Of a DNA stretch of 64,000 bases, positions 52,832 through 61,865 are shown in pieces. The notes beneath the pieces are model-generated. The model worked only from the letters and a program-made list of their open reading frames with translations, searched no databases and was not told the DNA's origin. How positions within the stretch are numbered: position 1 is the stretch's first letter; every line of letters starts with the position of its first letter. Position numbers and translations under genes: made by a program. The stretch is from Polycladomyces subterraneus (GTDB lineage: Bacteria > Bacillota > Bacilli > Thermoactinomycetales > JIR-001), in the NCBI RefSeq assembly GCF_030433435.1, contig NZ_JANRHH010000038.1, forward strand, positions 1 through 64,000. Reading direction: 5' to 3'.

Positions 52832-52923
52832 AGCGAGTACGTATCCTCCTCTCAAACAGCACATTGCTAAATTTCTTCATCTAAACAGTATTTCCTGCCC
52901 TCTATGGTTTTAGAGGGCATCTA

Positions 52924-52953
52924 CTGAAAAAAGCGGGGAATACCCCGCTTTTT
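52924..52953 (-). terminator. Terminator of rpsO
   Basis: AAAAAGCGGGG/CCCCGCTTTTT stem with a 4-base loop, with U-runs on both strands. Confidence 0.92.
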
Positions 52954-52954
52954 G

Positions 52955-53224
52955 TCACCGACGCAATCCCAATTTTTCAATCAATTGACGGTAACGCGTA
53001 ACGTCCTTCTTTTTCAGGTAGTTGAGCAAGTTCCGGCGATGTCCCACCATTTTCAAGAGACCGCGACGAGAATGGTGGTCCTTTTTGTGCTTCTTCAGGT
53101 GTTCGTTGAGTTCGTTGATCCGCTGCGTCAAAATGGCGATTTGCACTTCCGGGGATCCGGTGTCGTTCTCGTGCGTTTTGAACTCGTTAATGATTTCACG
53201 CTTCCGTTCTTGGCTCAAGCTCAT
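52955..53224 (-). CDS. rpsO: 30S ribosomal protein S15
   Basis: An 89-residue S15: [38 protein letters not shown] and [29 protein letters not shown] in outline, ending IEKLGLRR. It binds the 16S rRNA central domain. AAGGAGGTGAAACGGCG precedes the ATG. The short, strongly predicted unit (own promoter, leader and terminator) is separate from pnp. Confidence 0.98.
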   Translation of the reverse strand: MSLSQERKREIINEFKTHENDTGSPEVQIAILTQRINELNEHLKKHKKDHHSRRGLLKMVGHRRNLLNYLKKKDVTRYRQLIEKLGLRR

Positions 53225-53335
53225 CGCCGTTTCACCTCCTTGTTGATTGCATATGCCCATGGCCCAGGTCATCGCCGAGGTGACTCGATCACCCGCGCCA
53301 GGGTCTGTCGTCACATCGAACCCATTCGTTCGAAG
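53225..53335 (-). promoter_or_regulatory. Structured rpsO leader, possible S15 autoregulatory element
   Basis: About 110 nt of leader with hairpins TCGAAC/GTTCGA and GGTGA/TCACC separated by further pairing, next to the ribosome site. rpsO leaders in Bacillota often bind S15 for feedback control; I could not match this one to a named structure with certainty. Confidence 0.42.
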
Positions 53336-53341
53336 TGCCGA

Positions 53342-53369
53342 ATAATAGTATAACATAAGTACGATGCAA
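53342..53369 (-). promoter_or_regulatory. Sigma-A promoter of rpsO
   Basis: TTGCAT-N16-TATTAT on the minus strand, about 120 bases before the start codon. Confidence 0.55.
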
Positions 53370-53423
53370 AATGGTACTCCCGAGATGAATTTTTTGCCTT
53401 GATTTCCTGGGACACACCGTGCC

Positions 53424-54383
53424 CTAGCCCATTTGTTGGCCAATCCATCCGTGGGTCGTCAACCAGTTGCGTGCCTGTGCGACGTCCGCCCGAATCTGTT
53501 TGACCAGTGCATCCACGGAATCAAATCGTTTCTCTTCTCGCAGAAAATGGAGGAACGCCACTTCCAGAGTCTGACCGTACAGGTCTTCGTTCACATCGAA
53601 CAGATGCACTTCCAAAGTGTGCCGCGGAACGGGATCGTCAAAGGTAGGACGGGTCCCGATGTTCATCACGCCTGTATCGATTCGGCCATTCCGACGCACT
53701 TGTACCACATAAACCCCGTTTTTGGGGATGAGATACGGTTCCTCCGGTTGCACATTGGCCGTCGGAAAGCCGATGGTTCGCCCCCGCCGGTCACCTTGGA
53801 CCACCGTTCCCTTCACGGTATAGGGACGTCCCAGTATGCGGTGGGCCAACTCCATTTCCCCATCGCCCAGTGCACGGCGCAGGCGCGTGCTGCTGACAGT
53901 GATACCTTCATCCACTACCGGCATGACCACTTCGGCGACGAAACGGTCCTTTGCCAATACATCCAGATCTTGTGCACACCCTTGTGCACGATGGCCAAAC
54001 CGAAAGTTGAATCCAACGGACACCGCCTGTACACGGAGCGGAATCAACACTTCTTCGACGAATGATTCCTTGGAAAGACCAGCGAAATCCCGATCGAACC
54101 TCATCACATATGTTCGGTCCACTCCCAGTTGCGCAAACTGCTTCAGCTTTTCCGGAAGGGGAGTAAGGTACCGGGACATCTTGACCTGGCCCAACACTTC
54201 CCTGGGATGGGGATGGAACGTCATCACCGCTGTTTGAATACCCCGCTCTTGCGCCATCCGCCGGGCTTGCCGAATCACCGCCTGATGTCCCAGGTGGACA
54301 CCGTCAAAATAGCCAATCGCTAACGCCACCGGAGGCACGGGTTCATAGGATTGTAACGGATATCGCAGATGAATCGTCTCCAT
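53424..54383 (-). CDS. ribF: Bifunctional riboflavin kinase/FAD synthetase
   Basis: A 319-residue enzyme making FMN, then FAD. The N-terminal FAD synthetase (nucleotidyltransferase) domain has [15 protein letters not shown] and [12 protein letters not shown]. The C-terminal kinase domain has [15 protein letters not shown] and [10 protein letters not shown]-like [10 protein letters not shown] plus [11 protein letters not shown]. It follows truB by 6 bases. FMN supply suits the flavoprotein dpaB and others, though that link is general. Confidence 0.95.
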   Translation of the reverse strand: METIHLRYPLQSYEPVPPVALAIGYFDGVHLGHQAVIRQARRMAQERGIQTAVMTFHPHPREVLGQVKMSRYLTPLPEKLKQFAQLGVDRTYVMRFDRDFAGLSKESFVEEVLIPLRVQAVSVGFNFRFGHRAQGCAQDLDVLAKDRFVAEVVMPVVDEGITVSSTRLRRALGDGEMELAHRILGRPYTVKGTVVQGDRRGRTIGFPTANVQPEEPYLIPKNGVYVVQVRRNGRIDTGVMNIGTRPTFDDPVPRHTLEVHLFDVNEDLYGQTLEVAFLHFLREEKRFDSVDALVKQIRADVAQARNWLTTHGWIGQQMG

Positions 54384-54389
54384 GTCGCT

Positions 54390-55301
54390 TCACCCATTCC
54401 GGAACACTTTTTCTGCCAAAGCGACACCGTCATTATTCAAGCGGTAAATACCGCAAAAACCGTGAGTGTCACCATAGACCCGGATCAGACGCCCTTCCCA
54501 ATCGCATCCGTTGACTGGGTCACATTCAAGGGGCTGTCCGTTTAACACACCGGATTCGGCCCGCCCTGATACCACGACAGCCGGAAAATGACCCAGTACC
54601 GCATCGATCGGGTGGAGCACTTCCTCCCATCTTCCGTCCGCCGCCACTTCCGCCAATTCTTCCAATGTCACCGCATCCTCCAAGACAAAAGGGCCACTTT
54701 TCACCCGGATCAAACGGGACATGTGAGCGGGATAACCCAACGCTTTGCCGATGTCGACACACAGCGTCCGCACATAGGTCCCTCGGGAACAGGTGACATC
54801 AAAGTCCACTTCGGGATAGGGTCCTTCCGGCCGAATCCGGGTAGCGTGCAAGCGGTATATGGTTACCTGTCTTGACGGGCGTTTGACTTCTTTCCCTTCG
54901 CGCGCCAACTCATATAGCCGTTTTCCCTTTACCTTCACCGCCGAAAACATCGGCGGAATCTGCGTGATTGTGCCGTGAAAACGCTGGAACACTTCGTTGA
55001 TATCGTCAGGATCAATGCGATCGACGGGGCGATCCTCCAACACATCCCCCGAGGCATCCTCCGTGTCGGTGGAACGACCCAGCACCATGGTACCGAGATA
55101 CTGTTTGGGCAATTCCTGAATATATTCCACGATTCGCGTGGCTTGTCCCAAACACACGGGAAGAACCCCTTCCACGTCGGGGTCCAGCGTCCCGGTGTGG
55201 CCAACGCGCCTTTGTCCCGTCAGCTTGCGGATACGGGCCACCACATCATGGGAAGTCATGCCTGGGGCTTTATGCACGGGGATGATGCCATGAATCGTCA
55301 T
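54390..55301 (-). CDS. truB: tRNA pseudouridine-55 synthase
   Basis: A 303-residue TruB: INGIIPVHKAPG-like start (HGIIPVHKAPGMTSHDVV), GHTGTLDPDVEGVLPVCLG with catalytic Asp, and YELAREGKEVKRPSR. It converts U55 to pseudouridine in tRNA. Its ATG overlaps the nrnA stop (ATGA). A C-terminal PUA-like part follows residue 250. Confidence 0.95.
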   Translation of the reverse strand: MTIHGIIPVHKAPGMTSHDVVARIRKLTGQRRVGHTGTLDPDVEGVLPVCLGQATRIVEYIQELPKQYLGTMVLGRSTDTEDASGDVLEDRPVDRIDPDDINEVFQRFHGTITQIPPMFSAVKVKGKRLYELAREGKEVKRPSRQVTIYRLHATRIRPEGPYPEVDFDVTCSRGTYVRTLCVDIGKALGYPAHMSRLIRVKSGPFVLEDAVTLEELAEVAADGRWEEVLHPIDAVLGHFPAVVVSGRAESGVLNGQPLECDPVNGCDWEGRLIRVYGDTHGFCGIYRLNNDGVALAEKVFRNG

Positions 55302-56293
55302 GACACCACGCGCCGCAGGGCGCTGGCCACCTTTTGCAACACTTGCCGTTCCACTTCCCCGGCGCTTCCCATGATCGTGCAGCCGGCCGCCCGTGCATGT
55401 CCGCCACCACCCAATGTCTGTGCCAATGCGCCGACATCCACGATTCTGCGCGAGCGAAAGCTGACGCGAATCGTTTTCTCATTGACTTCACGGAACAGAA
55501 TGCCCACATCAACGCCCATCACATTACGGGCGTAATTGACGATGCCGTCCCAATCCTCTTCTCTGGCTCCTGTCGCTTCGATGTCTCGCCGCCGGATCCA
55601 CATCCAGGCGATCTGCCCGTCTTTGGAAAGGCGCAGCGTTTCCAGCGCTTTGCGCAACAGTTGCAAATGCGCCAACGTAGTGGTTTCCAACACTTCCTCC
55701 GCAATCCGGTGTGCTTCCACTTTCCGATCGATCAGGTGGGCCGCTTGGTTCATCACCCGGGGGGTGGTATTGGCGTATCGAAAGCCGCCCGTATCAGTCA
55801 ATAACCCCGTGTAAATGCAGGTGGCCAATTCTTGGGTCCACTCCAATCCCATCTGTTCGACCCAATCGTACAGCACTTGCGCCGTCGCCGCCGCATCAGG
55901 AATGACCACGTTGACCGTGCCGAAGCGGTCATTGGTGGCGTGATGGTCGATGTTGAGAATGTGCACATCCCGGGCGAACAGCTTCCGACACTCCCCCATG
56001 CGATCAGCATCCGCCGCATCCACCGCGATTACATAGGAAAACGGCGCCTCGGTGCGAAGATCTTCCGGGGACCGGATTTGGCCACAATCCGGGAGGAATT
56101 GATATTTCTGCGGGATAGCGGATTCGTTGACCATCACGTAACGTTTCCCCAATTGTTTCAGGATTTGCCCGACGCCGAGGGTCGAACCGATCGCGTCACC
56201 GTCGGGATTGACATGGGAAACCACGAGAAACCGGTCAGCGTCCTGAACGAAACGGGTGGCCGCCTCCAATTGATTATTGGTCTCCCACATCAT
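55298..56293 (-). CDS. nrnA: DHH family nanoRNase/3',5'-bisphosphate nucleotidase NrnA
   Basis: A 331-residue DHH/DHHA1 phosphoesterase: [31 protein letters not shown] (the DHH motif), [12 protein letters not shown] and the C-terminal [12 protein letters not shown]. It degrades very short RNA and pAp. Two ATGs open the gene; the first (56293) is inside rbfA by 20 bases. The gene sits between rbfA and truB as in Bacillus. Confidence 0.94.
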   Translation of the reverse strand: MMWETNNQLEAATRFVQDADRFLVVSHVNPDGDAIGSTLGVGQILKQLGKRYVMVNESAIPQKYQFLPDCGQIRSPEDLRTEAPFSYVIAVDAADADRMGECRKLFARDVHILNIDHHATNDRFGTVNVVIPDAAATAQVLYDWVEQMGLEWTQELATCIYTGLLTDTGGFRYANTTPRVMNQAAHLIDRKVEAHRIAEEVLETTTLAHLQLLRKALETLRLSKDGQIAWMWIRRRDIEATGAREEDWDGIVNYARNVMGVDVGILFREVNEKTIRVSFRSRRIVDVGALAQTLGGGGHARAAGCTIMGSAGEVERQVLQKVASALRRVVS

Positions 56294-56633
56294 CCGTTTT
56301 CACTTCTCTCAACAATTGATTGATGTATTGACCGTGCTCGATGGATTCATCCACCTTGAAGACCAGCTCGGGCGTATGACGCAAGGTAATGCGTCGCCCA
56401 ATCTCCGACCGGATGAATCCCTTGGCCTTGTTCAATGCCGCCAAGGTGTTTTTCTTCTGCTCTTCGTCGCCCATGACGCTGACATAGACTTTGGCGTGTT
56501 GGAGATCCCCACTCATTTCGACCGAGGTGATCGTAACAAAACCGATGCGGGGGTCTTTCAGTTCTTGTTGCAAAATCTGGCTCAACTCTTTTTTGATTTG
56601 TTCGCCGACGCGACTCACGCGGATGCGAGCCAT
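56274..56633 (-). CDS. rbfA: Ribosome-binding factor A
   Basis: A 119-residue KH-like maturation factor of the 30S subunit: [32 protein letters not shown] and [10 protein letters not shown] are family words. AGGAGGAGG precedes the ATG. It overlaps nrnA. Confidence 0.94.
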   Translation of the reverse strand: MARIRVSRVGEQIKKELSQILQQELKDPRIGFVTITSVEMSGDLQHAKVYVSVMGDEEQKKNTLAALNKAKGFIRSEIGRRITLRHTPELVFKVDESIEHGQYINQLLREVKTDDVGDQ

Positions 56634-56656
56634 CGCCGATACCTCCTCCTGGTGAT

Positions 56657-56944
56657 CTACACGAACGATAGTTCCGCGTGCAAAATTTCCAATCCATCCA
56701 AATCCTCCAGCAGGCGCAAAGCCTGCCGGAGCTCCTGTTCCACCACTTTTCTGCTGGAGCCGACTCCGGCCATGGCTAAGCGGGTGCGTTGGCGGTCGTC
56801 CTGGAATCCGACTTCCGCCACCGACAGGTTGAACCGGTGTTGAATCCGGCTGATCCCGCTCTTGATCACCCGACGCTTCTCTTTGAGCGAGGTGGATCCG
56901 ATGATCCGTCCTTCACATTCCTGAATGCCGACGTACACGTTCAC
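56657..56944 (-). CDS. ylxP: YlxP family protein (DUF503)
   Basis: A 95-residue DUF503 protein: [30 protein letters not shown] in outline and the expected ferredoxin-like size. Function unknown; it is always between infB and rbfA in Bacillus relatives. The GTG overlaps the infB stop (GTGA). Confidence 0.9.
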   Translation of the reverse strand: MNVYVGIQECEGRIIGSTSLKEKRRVIKSGISRIQHRFNLSVAEVGFQDDRQRTRLAMAGVGSSRKVVEQELRQALRLLEDLDGLEILHAELSFV

Positions 56945-59178
56945 CGCTCCACTTCTTGGATGACGTACACTTCGACCACATCGCCCTCTTTGATGTCGTT
57001 AAAGTTTTTGAGGGTTAAACCGCATTCGTATCCCTGAGCTACTTCACGCACATCGTCTTTGAAGCGCTTCAGTGTGTCGATCTCCCCGTCGTGTACCACG
57101 ATGCCGTCGCGGATCAAGCGCACTTTTCCGTCGCGGACAATTTTGCCCTCCGTAACGTAGCAACCAGCAATCGTCCCGATCCGGGAGACTTTGAAGATCT
57201 GACGCACTTCTGCCGAACCGACCACTTTTTCTTCGTATTCGGGGTCCAGCATCCCCTTCATCGCCGCTTCGATTTCTTCGATCACATTGTAAATCACGCG
57301 GTGCAGTCGAATATCCACTTTTTCCTGTTCCGCCGTGGCCCGGGCATTCGGTTCAGGCCGGACGTTGAAACCGATGATGATCGCATTAGAAGCAGATGCC
57401 AGAATGATGTCGGATTCGGTGATCGCACCCACAGCGGAGTGGATGATCTTCACCCGAACCCCCTCGACATCGATCTTTTCCAAGGCCCCGCGCAACGCCT
57501 CCACCGAACCCTGCACGTCGGCCTTGATGATGATGTTGAGCTCCTTCACTTCGCCTTCCTGAATCTGCTTGTACAGATCGTCCAACGTAACGCGACTTTG
57601 CGCACGCAGCTCCTGTTGCCGCTGTTTCTCAGCACGTTTTTCAGCGATGGCCCTCGCTTTTTTCTCGTCTTCAAAGACCATGAACGCATCCCCGGCATTC
57701 GGCACGTCCTGCAGTCCCAAAATTTCCACCGGCGTAGACGGCGGTGCTGCTTTGATCCTTCGTCCACGGTCGTTGACCATCGCCCGCACTTTACCGAAGT
57801 AGTTGCCGGCCACGATGCTGTCACCGACACGCAACGTCCCGTTTTGCACCAACACGGTGGCGACAGGTCCGCGTCCCTTGTCCAACTCGGCTTCGATGAC
57901 GACACCGCGCGCACGTTTATTGGGATTGGCTTTCAATTCCTGCACTTCGGCCACGAGCAAAATCATTTCCAGAAGCTCGTCAATCCCTTCACCCTTAAGT
58001 GCGGACACAGGGACAAAAATGGTGTCTCCACCCCATTCTTCCGGCACCAAACCGTGTTCCATCAATTGTTGCTTGACGCGGTCCGGATTGGCATCCGGTT
58101 TGTCCATCTTATTCACCGCCACGATGATTGGCACGTCGGCCGCCTTGGCGTGGTTGATCGCCTCCACGGTCTGTGGCATCACACCGTCATCCGCAGCGAC
58201 GACCAGCACGGTGATGTCCGTCACCTTGGCTCCGCGCGCCCGCATCGTCGTGAACGCGGCGTGACCTGGGGTGTCGAGGAACGTGATTTTCTTGCCATTG
58301 GCTTCCACTTGGTATGCTCCGATGTGTTGGGTAATGCCCCCGGCTTCTCCCGCTGTGATATTGGAGTGGCGAATCGTATCCAACAGCGTGGTTTTTCCGT
58401 GGTCCACGTGCCCCATGATCGTAACCACTGGCGGCCGTTCCTGCAAATCTTCGGGATCATCGATTTCTTCGATTTCTTCAAAGGCCGATTCGTCGATCTC
58501 TTCTTTGACTTTTACCTTGATGCCATATTCCTCCGCCACCAGGGTGATCGTATCCGGATCGATTTCCTGGTTGATGGTGGCCAACACACCGAGACCCATC
58601 AACTTGCGGATTACATCAGCAGCTTCCCGACGCATCAGTTTGGCTGCTTCACCAACTGTCATCGGTCCCGAAATCTCAATTTCCGACGGCAGCTTCGGTG
58701 CCGGTTTCTCCGATTGCGCAGGACGACGATTCCGATCTTTTTGTTTTTTGCCCCGTCCTTTTTTTCCACCGTTCTCGCGGTTGTCAAACGCACCTTTACG
58801 TGATGATTTTCCTTTGATTCCGACCGTTTCCCCGGTATCGTTTGCTGCTTTGTTCCGTTGTTTCTTCATGTTCACCTCTTTGTTCTTCCCACCCATGTTT
58901 TTTTGCTCCGCCGCTTTTGGTTGTCCTTTGGTTTCCTCTTGCGTTTTGGACGATCCGTTTGGGCGTTTGTTGCCGGATACCCCGGACTGTTTCGCTTTGA
59001 TCGGAGCATTTTGCTCCTTCACATTTTTGATGAACTGTTCCACCTTTTGCACCATTTGATCGTCCATTACGCTCATATGATTATTCACGTTGATGTTCAT
59101 CCGTTGCAGGATGGTCAATACTTCCTTACTACTCATATTCATCTGTTTTGCATATTCGTATACACGAAGTTTGGTCAA
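56941..59178 (-). CDS. infB: Translation initiation factor IF-2
   Basis: A 745-residue GTPase bringing initiator tRNA to the 30S. The N-terminal IF2N domain begins [20 protein letters not shown] lysine-rich disordered region (about 70-165) is followed by a second IF2N segment, then the G domain with [20 protein letters not shown] and NKMDKPD, and the C-terminal tRNA-binding domains. TTG at 59178 behind GGGGGTGACGAG gives the exact family start; the GTG three codons upstream overlaps that ribosome site. Confidence 0.97.
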   Translation of the reverse strand: MTKLRVYEYAKQMNMSSKEVLTILQRMNINVNNHMSVMDDQMVQKVEQFIKNVKEQNAPIKAKQSGVSGNKRPNGSSKTQEETKGQPKAAEQKNMGGKNKEVNMKKQRNKAANDTGETVGIKGKSSRKGAFDNRENGGKKGRGKKQKDRNRRPAQSEKPAPKLPSEIEISGPMTVGEAAKLMRREAADVIRKLMGLGVLATINQEIDPDTITLVAEEYGIKVKVKEEIDESAFEEIEEIDDPEDLQERPPVVTIMGHVDHGKTTLLDTIRHSNITAGEAGGITQHIGAYQVEANGKKITFLDTPGHAAFTTMRARGAKVTDITVLVVAADDGVMPQTVEAINHAKAADVPIIVAVNKMDKPDANPDRVKQQLMEHGLVPEEWGGDTIFVPVSALKGEGIDELLEMILLVAEVQELKANPNKRARGVVIEAELDKGRGPVATVLVQNGTLRVGDSIVAGNYFGKVRAMVNDRGRRIKAAPPSTPVEILGLQDVPNAGDAFMVFEDEKKARAIAEKRAEKQRQQELRAQSRVTLDDLYKQIQEGEVKELNIIIKADVQGSVEALRGALEKIDVEGVRVKIIHSAVGAITESDIILASASNAIIIGFNVRPEPNARATAEQEKVDIRLHRVIYNVIEEIEAAMKGMLDPEYEEKVVGSAEVRQIFKVSRIGTIAGCYVTEGKIVRDGKVRLIRDGIVVHDGEIDTLKRFKDDVREVAQGYECGLTLKNFNDIKEGDVVEVYVIQEVER

Positions 59179-59196
59179 ACTCGTCACCCCCGTCTG

Positions 59197-59493
59197 TTAC
59201 TCTGCCTTCTGCCTCATCGCACGGGCAAAACCGGGGTCAGTGAGCGCAATCACCACCCGTTCCGGCTTCCCGATCGCTCTTCCCAGTTCAGTCCGTGTCC
59301 CCATGTACCAAAGGGGAACATTGTAGTATGAACATTTATCGGTAAACCGCTTCCGCGTGTTGTCGGATGCATCTTCCGCCAAAATCACCGCGGCGGCTTG
59401 ACCCGAGCGGATTGCCCGCAGCACTGCTTCCTCTCCGGTCACGACTTTCCCCGCGCGCTGTGCCAAGCCAAGCAGTTGTAACCGTTTATCCAT
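59197..59493 (-). CDS. ylxQ: YlxQ, L7Ae-family RNA-binding protein
   Basis: A 98-residue L7Ae/L30e-like protein: LLGLAQRAGKVVTGEEAVLRAIRSGQAAAVILAEDAS in outline, the kink-turn-binding fold. Its start overlaps ylxR by 8 bases. Such proteins bind K-turns, possibly in RNase P or the ribosome. Confidence 0.9.
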   Translation of the reverse strand: MDKRLQLLGLAQRAGKVVTGEEAVLRAIRSGQAAAVILAEDASDNTRKRFTDKCSYYNVPLWYMGTRTELGRAIGKPERVVIALTDPGFARAMRQKAE

Positions 59494-59764
59494 GCAAATT
59501 CACCCGTGACAACTCTTCTTGTAACCGGTCGTAGATCGAATCGTCCACTTGCACTTTGAGTGCCCGGTCCAGCGCTTTTTTCTTTTTGGCCAACCGGAAG
59601 CACTCCTCCTTACCGCACAGATAAGCGCCTCGACCCGATTTTTTCCCGGTGGGGTCAATCAGGATCTCTTGCTCCGGTGTCCGAACCACCCTAATCAGTT
59701 CCTTTTTCGGCATCATTTCCTGACACGCGACACATTTTCGCATCGGTACCTTTCTGGTCCGCAT
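59486..59764 (-). CDS. rnpM: YlxR (RnpM), RNA-binding DUF448 protein
   Basis: A 92-residue protein: KVPMRKCVACQEMMPKKELIRVV, GKKSGRGAYLC and a second pair of cysteines (CGKEECF). The family (YlxR/RnpM) binds RNase P RNA in Bacillus. ATG at 59764 with AAGGAGGTGG upstream. It lies between nusA and ylxQ. Confidence 0.93.
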   Translation of the reverse strand: MRTRKVPMRKCVACQEMMPKKELIRVVRTPEQEILIDPTGKKSGRGAYLCGKEECFRLAKKKKALDRALKVQVDDSIYDRLQEELSRVNLHG

Positions 59765-59811
59765 CGCTCCGTCCACCTCCTTCAGATGGATGGAAAGTTG
59801 TTACGATCGGC

Positions 59812-60918
59812 TTATGCGTTCTCTTCTTCCGTTGTTTCTACATCCGGTTCCAAGGTGTCGGTTACCTCATCAACATTTGCTTCTTCTTGCGCTTCCGATT
59901 CGCTCTTGATGTCGATCTTCCAACCGGTCAATTTGGCCGCCAGTCGGGCATTCTGCCCTTCTTTGCCGATCGCCAGCGACAGTTGATGGTCCGGCACGAC
60001 CACGCGAGCCACTTTCTCATCCTCCAAGATGTCCACGCTGACCACCTTGGATGGACTGAGCGCATTGGCAACGAATTCCTGCGGATCATCGGAGTAGCGG
60101 ACGATGTCGATTTTCTCTCCGCGCAGCTCATTCACCACTGTCTGCACACGCATGCCGCGGTGTCCCACGCAAGCGCCGACCGGGTCCACCTGTTCATCCC
60201 GAGACGACACCGCGATTTTGGAACGGAAGCCGGCTTCTCTCGCCACCGATTTGATCTCAACGATCCCTTCGTAGATTTCTGGCACTTCCAACTCAAATAA
60301 CCGTTTCAAAAGACCGGGATGGGTACGGGAAACATAGATCATCGGCCCTTTGGTCGATTTCTCGACCCGGGTGATGTACGTTTTCACCCGTTCGCCCTGT
60401 TTGAAACGCTCACCCGGCATCGTTTCGTTATACGGCAGGAGCGCTTCCACCTTGCCCAGGTCGATATAGTACTGGCGATGATCGGCCCGCTGTACCACGC
60501 CAGTGACAATGTCCTCCTCGCGATCTACAAACTGGTCGTAAATGATATTGCGTTCAGCCTCGCGGATGCGTTGGGTGACCACCTGTTTGGCGGTCTGGGC
60601 AGCGATCCGTCCGAAATCTTTCGGTGTCACTTCAATTTCGACGATATCATCCAGCTGATAGGCGGGATTGATCTCCCTGGCGGCCTCCAGCGATATCTCC
60701 AACCGCGGATCAGTTACCTCATCGACGACTGTTTTTCGAGCAAATACACGCACCACGCCGGTTTCACGGTCAATGTCCACCCGCACGTTCTGCGCGGAGT
60801 GGAAATTGCGTTTGTAACCGGAGATCAGCGCGGCTTCCAACGCCTCGATCAACACGTCCTTGCTGATGCCTTTCTCTTTTTCCAGCTGATTGAGGGCCTC
60901 GATGAACTCTGCATTCAT
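59812..60918 (-). CDS. nusA: Transcription termination/antitermination protein NusA
   Basis: A 368-residue NusA: N-terminal RNA polymerase-binding domain (MNAEFIEALNQLEKEKGIS), S1 (VTGVVQRADHRQYYIDLGKVEALLP cut short at ADHRQYYIDLG), and two KH domains including VGACVGHRGMRVQ and IGKEGQNARLAAKLTGWKIDI in part. It ends in an acidic tail, the short form typical of Bacillota without the two C-terminal repeats. AGGGAGGAG precedes the ATG. Confidence 0.96.
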   Translation of the reverse strand: MNAEFIEALNQLEKEKGISKDVLIEALEAALISGYKRNFHSAQNVRVDIDRETGVVRVFARKTVVDEVTDPRLEISLEAAREINPAYQLDDIVEIEVTPKDFGRIAAQTAKQVVTQRIREAERNIIYDQFVDREEDIVTGVVQRADHRQYYIDLGKVEALLPYNETMPGERFKQGERVKTYITRVEKSTKGPMIYVSRTHPGLLKRLFELEVPEIYEGIVEIKSVAREAGFRSKIAVSSRDEQVDPVGACVGHRGMRVQTVVNELRGEKIDIVRYSDDPQEFVANALSPSKVVSVDILEDEKVARVVVPDHQLSLAIGKEGQNARLAAKLTGWKIDIKSESEAQEEANVDEVTDTLEPDVETTEEENA

Positions 60919-60941
60919 CGGAATCGTTCTCCTCCCTTCGA

Positions 60942-61403
60942 TTAAAAAACAATGGCCAACCGTGCTTTCGATACTTTGTCAAATGGAATTTCCACCGGTT
61001 TGCCTTCGACCTCGACCGTGAGCACATCCGGCGCGTATGCAGTCAATGTTCCCTCAAACTTGTTGCGTCCGGCAACCGGCTCCAACGTGGTGATATGGAC
61101 GAATTTTCCCACGGCCCGCTCAAAATCCCGTGGTTTTTTCAGCGGCCGTTCCGCCCCCGGCGAAGAAACCTCCAGGAAATAGGCCCCGGGAATGGGGTCG
61201 ACACGGTCCAGTTCTTCGCTCAGCTTTTCACTGACGCGGCTGATGTCGTCCAAGTCGACGCGCCCCTCGATTTTATCGATGAACAAACGCAAATACCAGT
61301 TTTTTCCTTCCTTTTGGAACGTGATGTCGACCAGTTCCAGCCCCTCCGCTGCCAAAATGGGGGCCGCCAACTGTTCAACCGTTTCCACTACCTGCTGGCT
61401 CAA
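60942..61403 (-). CDS. rimP: Ribosome maturation factor RimP
   Basis: A 153-residue Rim[45 protein letters not shown] in outline, and [17 protein letters not shown] (family hallmark SPGxxRPL). It helps assemble the 30S subunit. TTG at 61403 behind GGAGGGTGCGGG is used; the frame runs 25 codons upstream into the leader hairpin. It opens the nusA-infB operon. Confidence 0.92.
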   Translation of the reverse strand: MSQQVVETVEQLAAPILAAEGLELVDITFQKEGKNWYLRLFIDKIEGRVDLDDISRVSEKLSEELDRVDPIPGAYFLEVSSPGAERPLKKPRDFERAVGKFVHITTLEPVAGRNKFEGTLTAYAPDVLTVEVEGKPVEIPFDKVSKARLAIVF

Positions 61404-61457
61404 CCCGCACCCTCCTTCATGTGTGCCTTTCTTGTCCAGAACCCGTGCGACAAAGCG

Positions 61458-61483
61458 AAAGAGTGGGCTATGACCCACTCTTT
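61458..61483 (-). terminator. Terminator-like hairpin in the rimP-nusA leader
   Basis: AAAGAGTGGG/CCCACTCTTT stem (10 bp, loop 6), followed on the minus strand by CGCTTTG. It lies between the promoter at 61523-61552 and rimP, so it is a candidate attenuator rather than a simple end. Confidence 0.6.
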
Positions 61484-61522
61484 TCGGCCGGACGATATCT
61501 ACGCTACAGTTTAGCCAAAATC

Positions 61523-61552
61523 ATTATATCACAATCATTTCGTCGGATGCAA
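61523..61552 (-). promoter_or_regulatory. Sigma-A promoter of the rimP-nusA-infB operon
   Basis: TTGCAT-N18-TATAAT on the minus strand. Start near 61516, giving a leader of about 113 nt. Confidence 0.7.
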
Positions 61553-61592
61553 TGAAACTGGAACGGTGTGGCAAAAAGGAGGGGGAAGCTTG

Positions 61593-61831
61593 ACGCGTGT
61601 CTGGTGTGTATATAGTCCGCATGGCTTTTTAGACTCGCTCCACCTGCGCCCGTCAATGATGAAGCCAAAGTCCGCCCCGAACCGAATGCCGGGGCACTGA
61701 CAAAGTTCGCTTCGCTTAAGAGGAAATGACCCGCGATCCAATTCCCGTGTTTTTCCGTTCTCCGCTCGGCCGGGGCTTGGTCAATCGCTCTTTGGGAACG
61801 CGTAGCAACTCACGGATGGCCAGACACGCCC
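61593..61831 (-). mobile_element. MITE-like repeat, copy C
   Basis: 239 bp in reverse orientation to copies A and B. The inverted ends are GCGTGTCTGG (61595-61604) and CCAGACACGCCC (61820-61831), the latter followed by TA. Internal words on the minus strand: TGACCAAGCC, CATTTCCT, AGCGAAGCG, GGGCGCAGGTGGAGCGA. Non-coding. It separates polC from the rimP promoter. Confidence 0.75.
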
Positions 61832-61865
61832 TACCAACCGGTTGCGAAGCGCAATCCGATTTGAT

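Noticed and set aside
53395-53425. Possible fourth repeat end at the ribF stop codon (CTAGGGC...GTGTCCC)
   Set aside because: It resembles the MITE end for a few bases but forms its own imperfect hairpin, and no internal repeat words follow.
57091-58803. Plus-strand frame of 570 codons opposite infB
   Set aside because: It lies wholly antisense to the clear IF-2 gene and has an unnatural Asp/His/Arg/Phe-rich composition.
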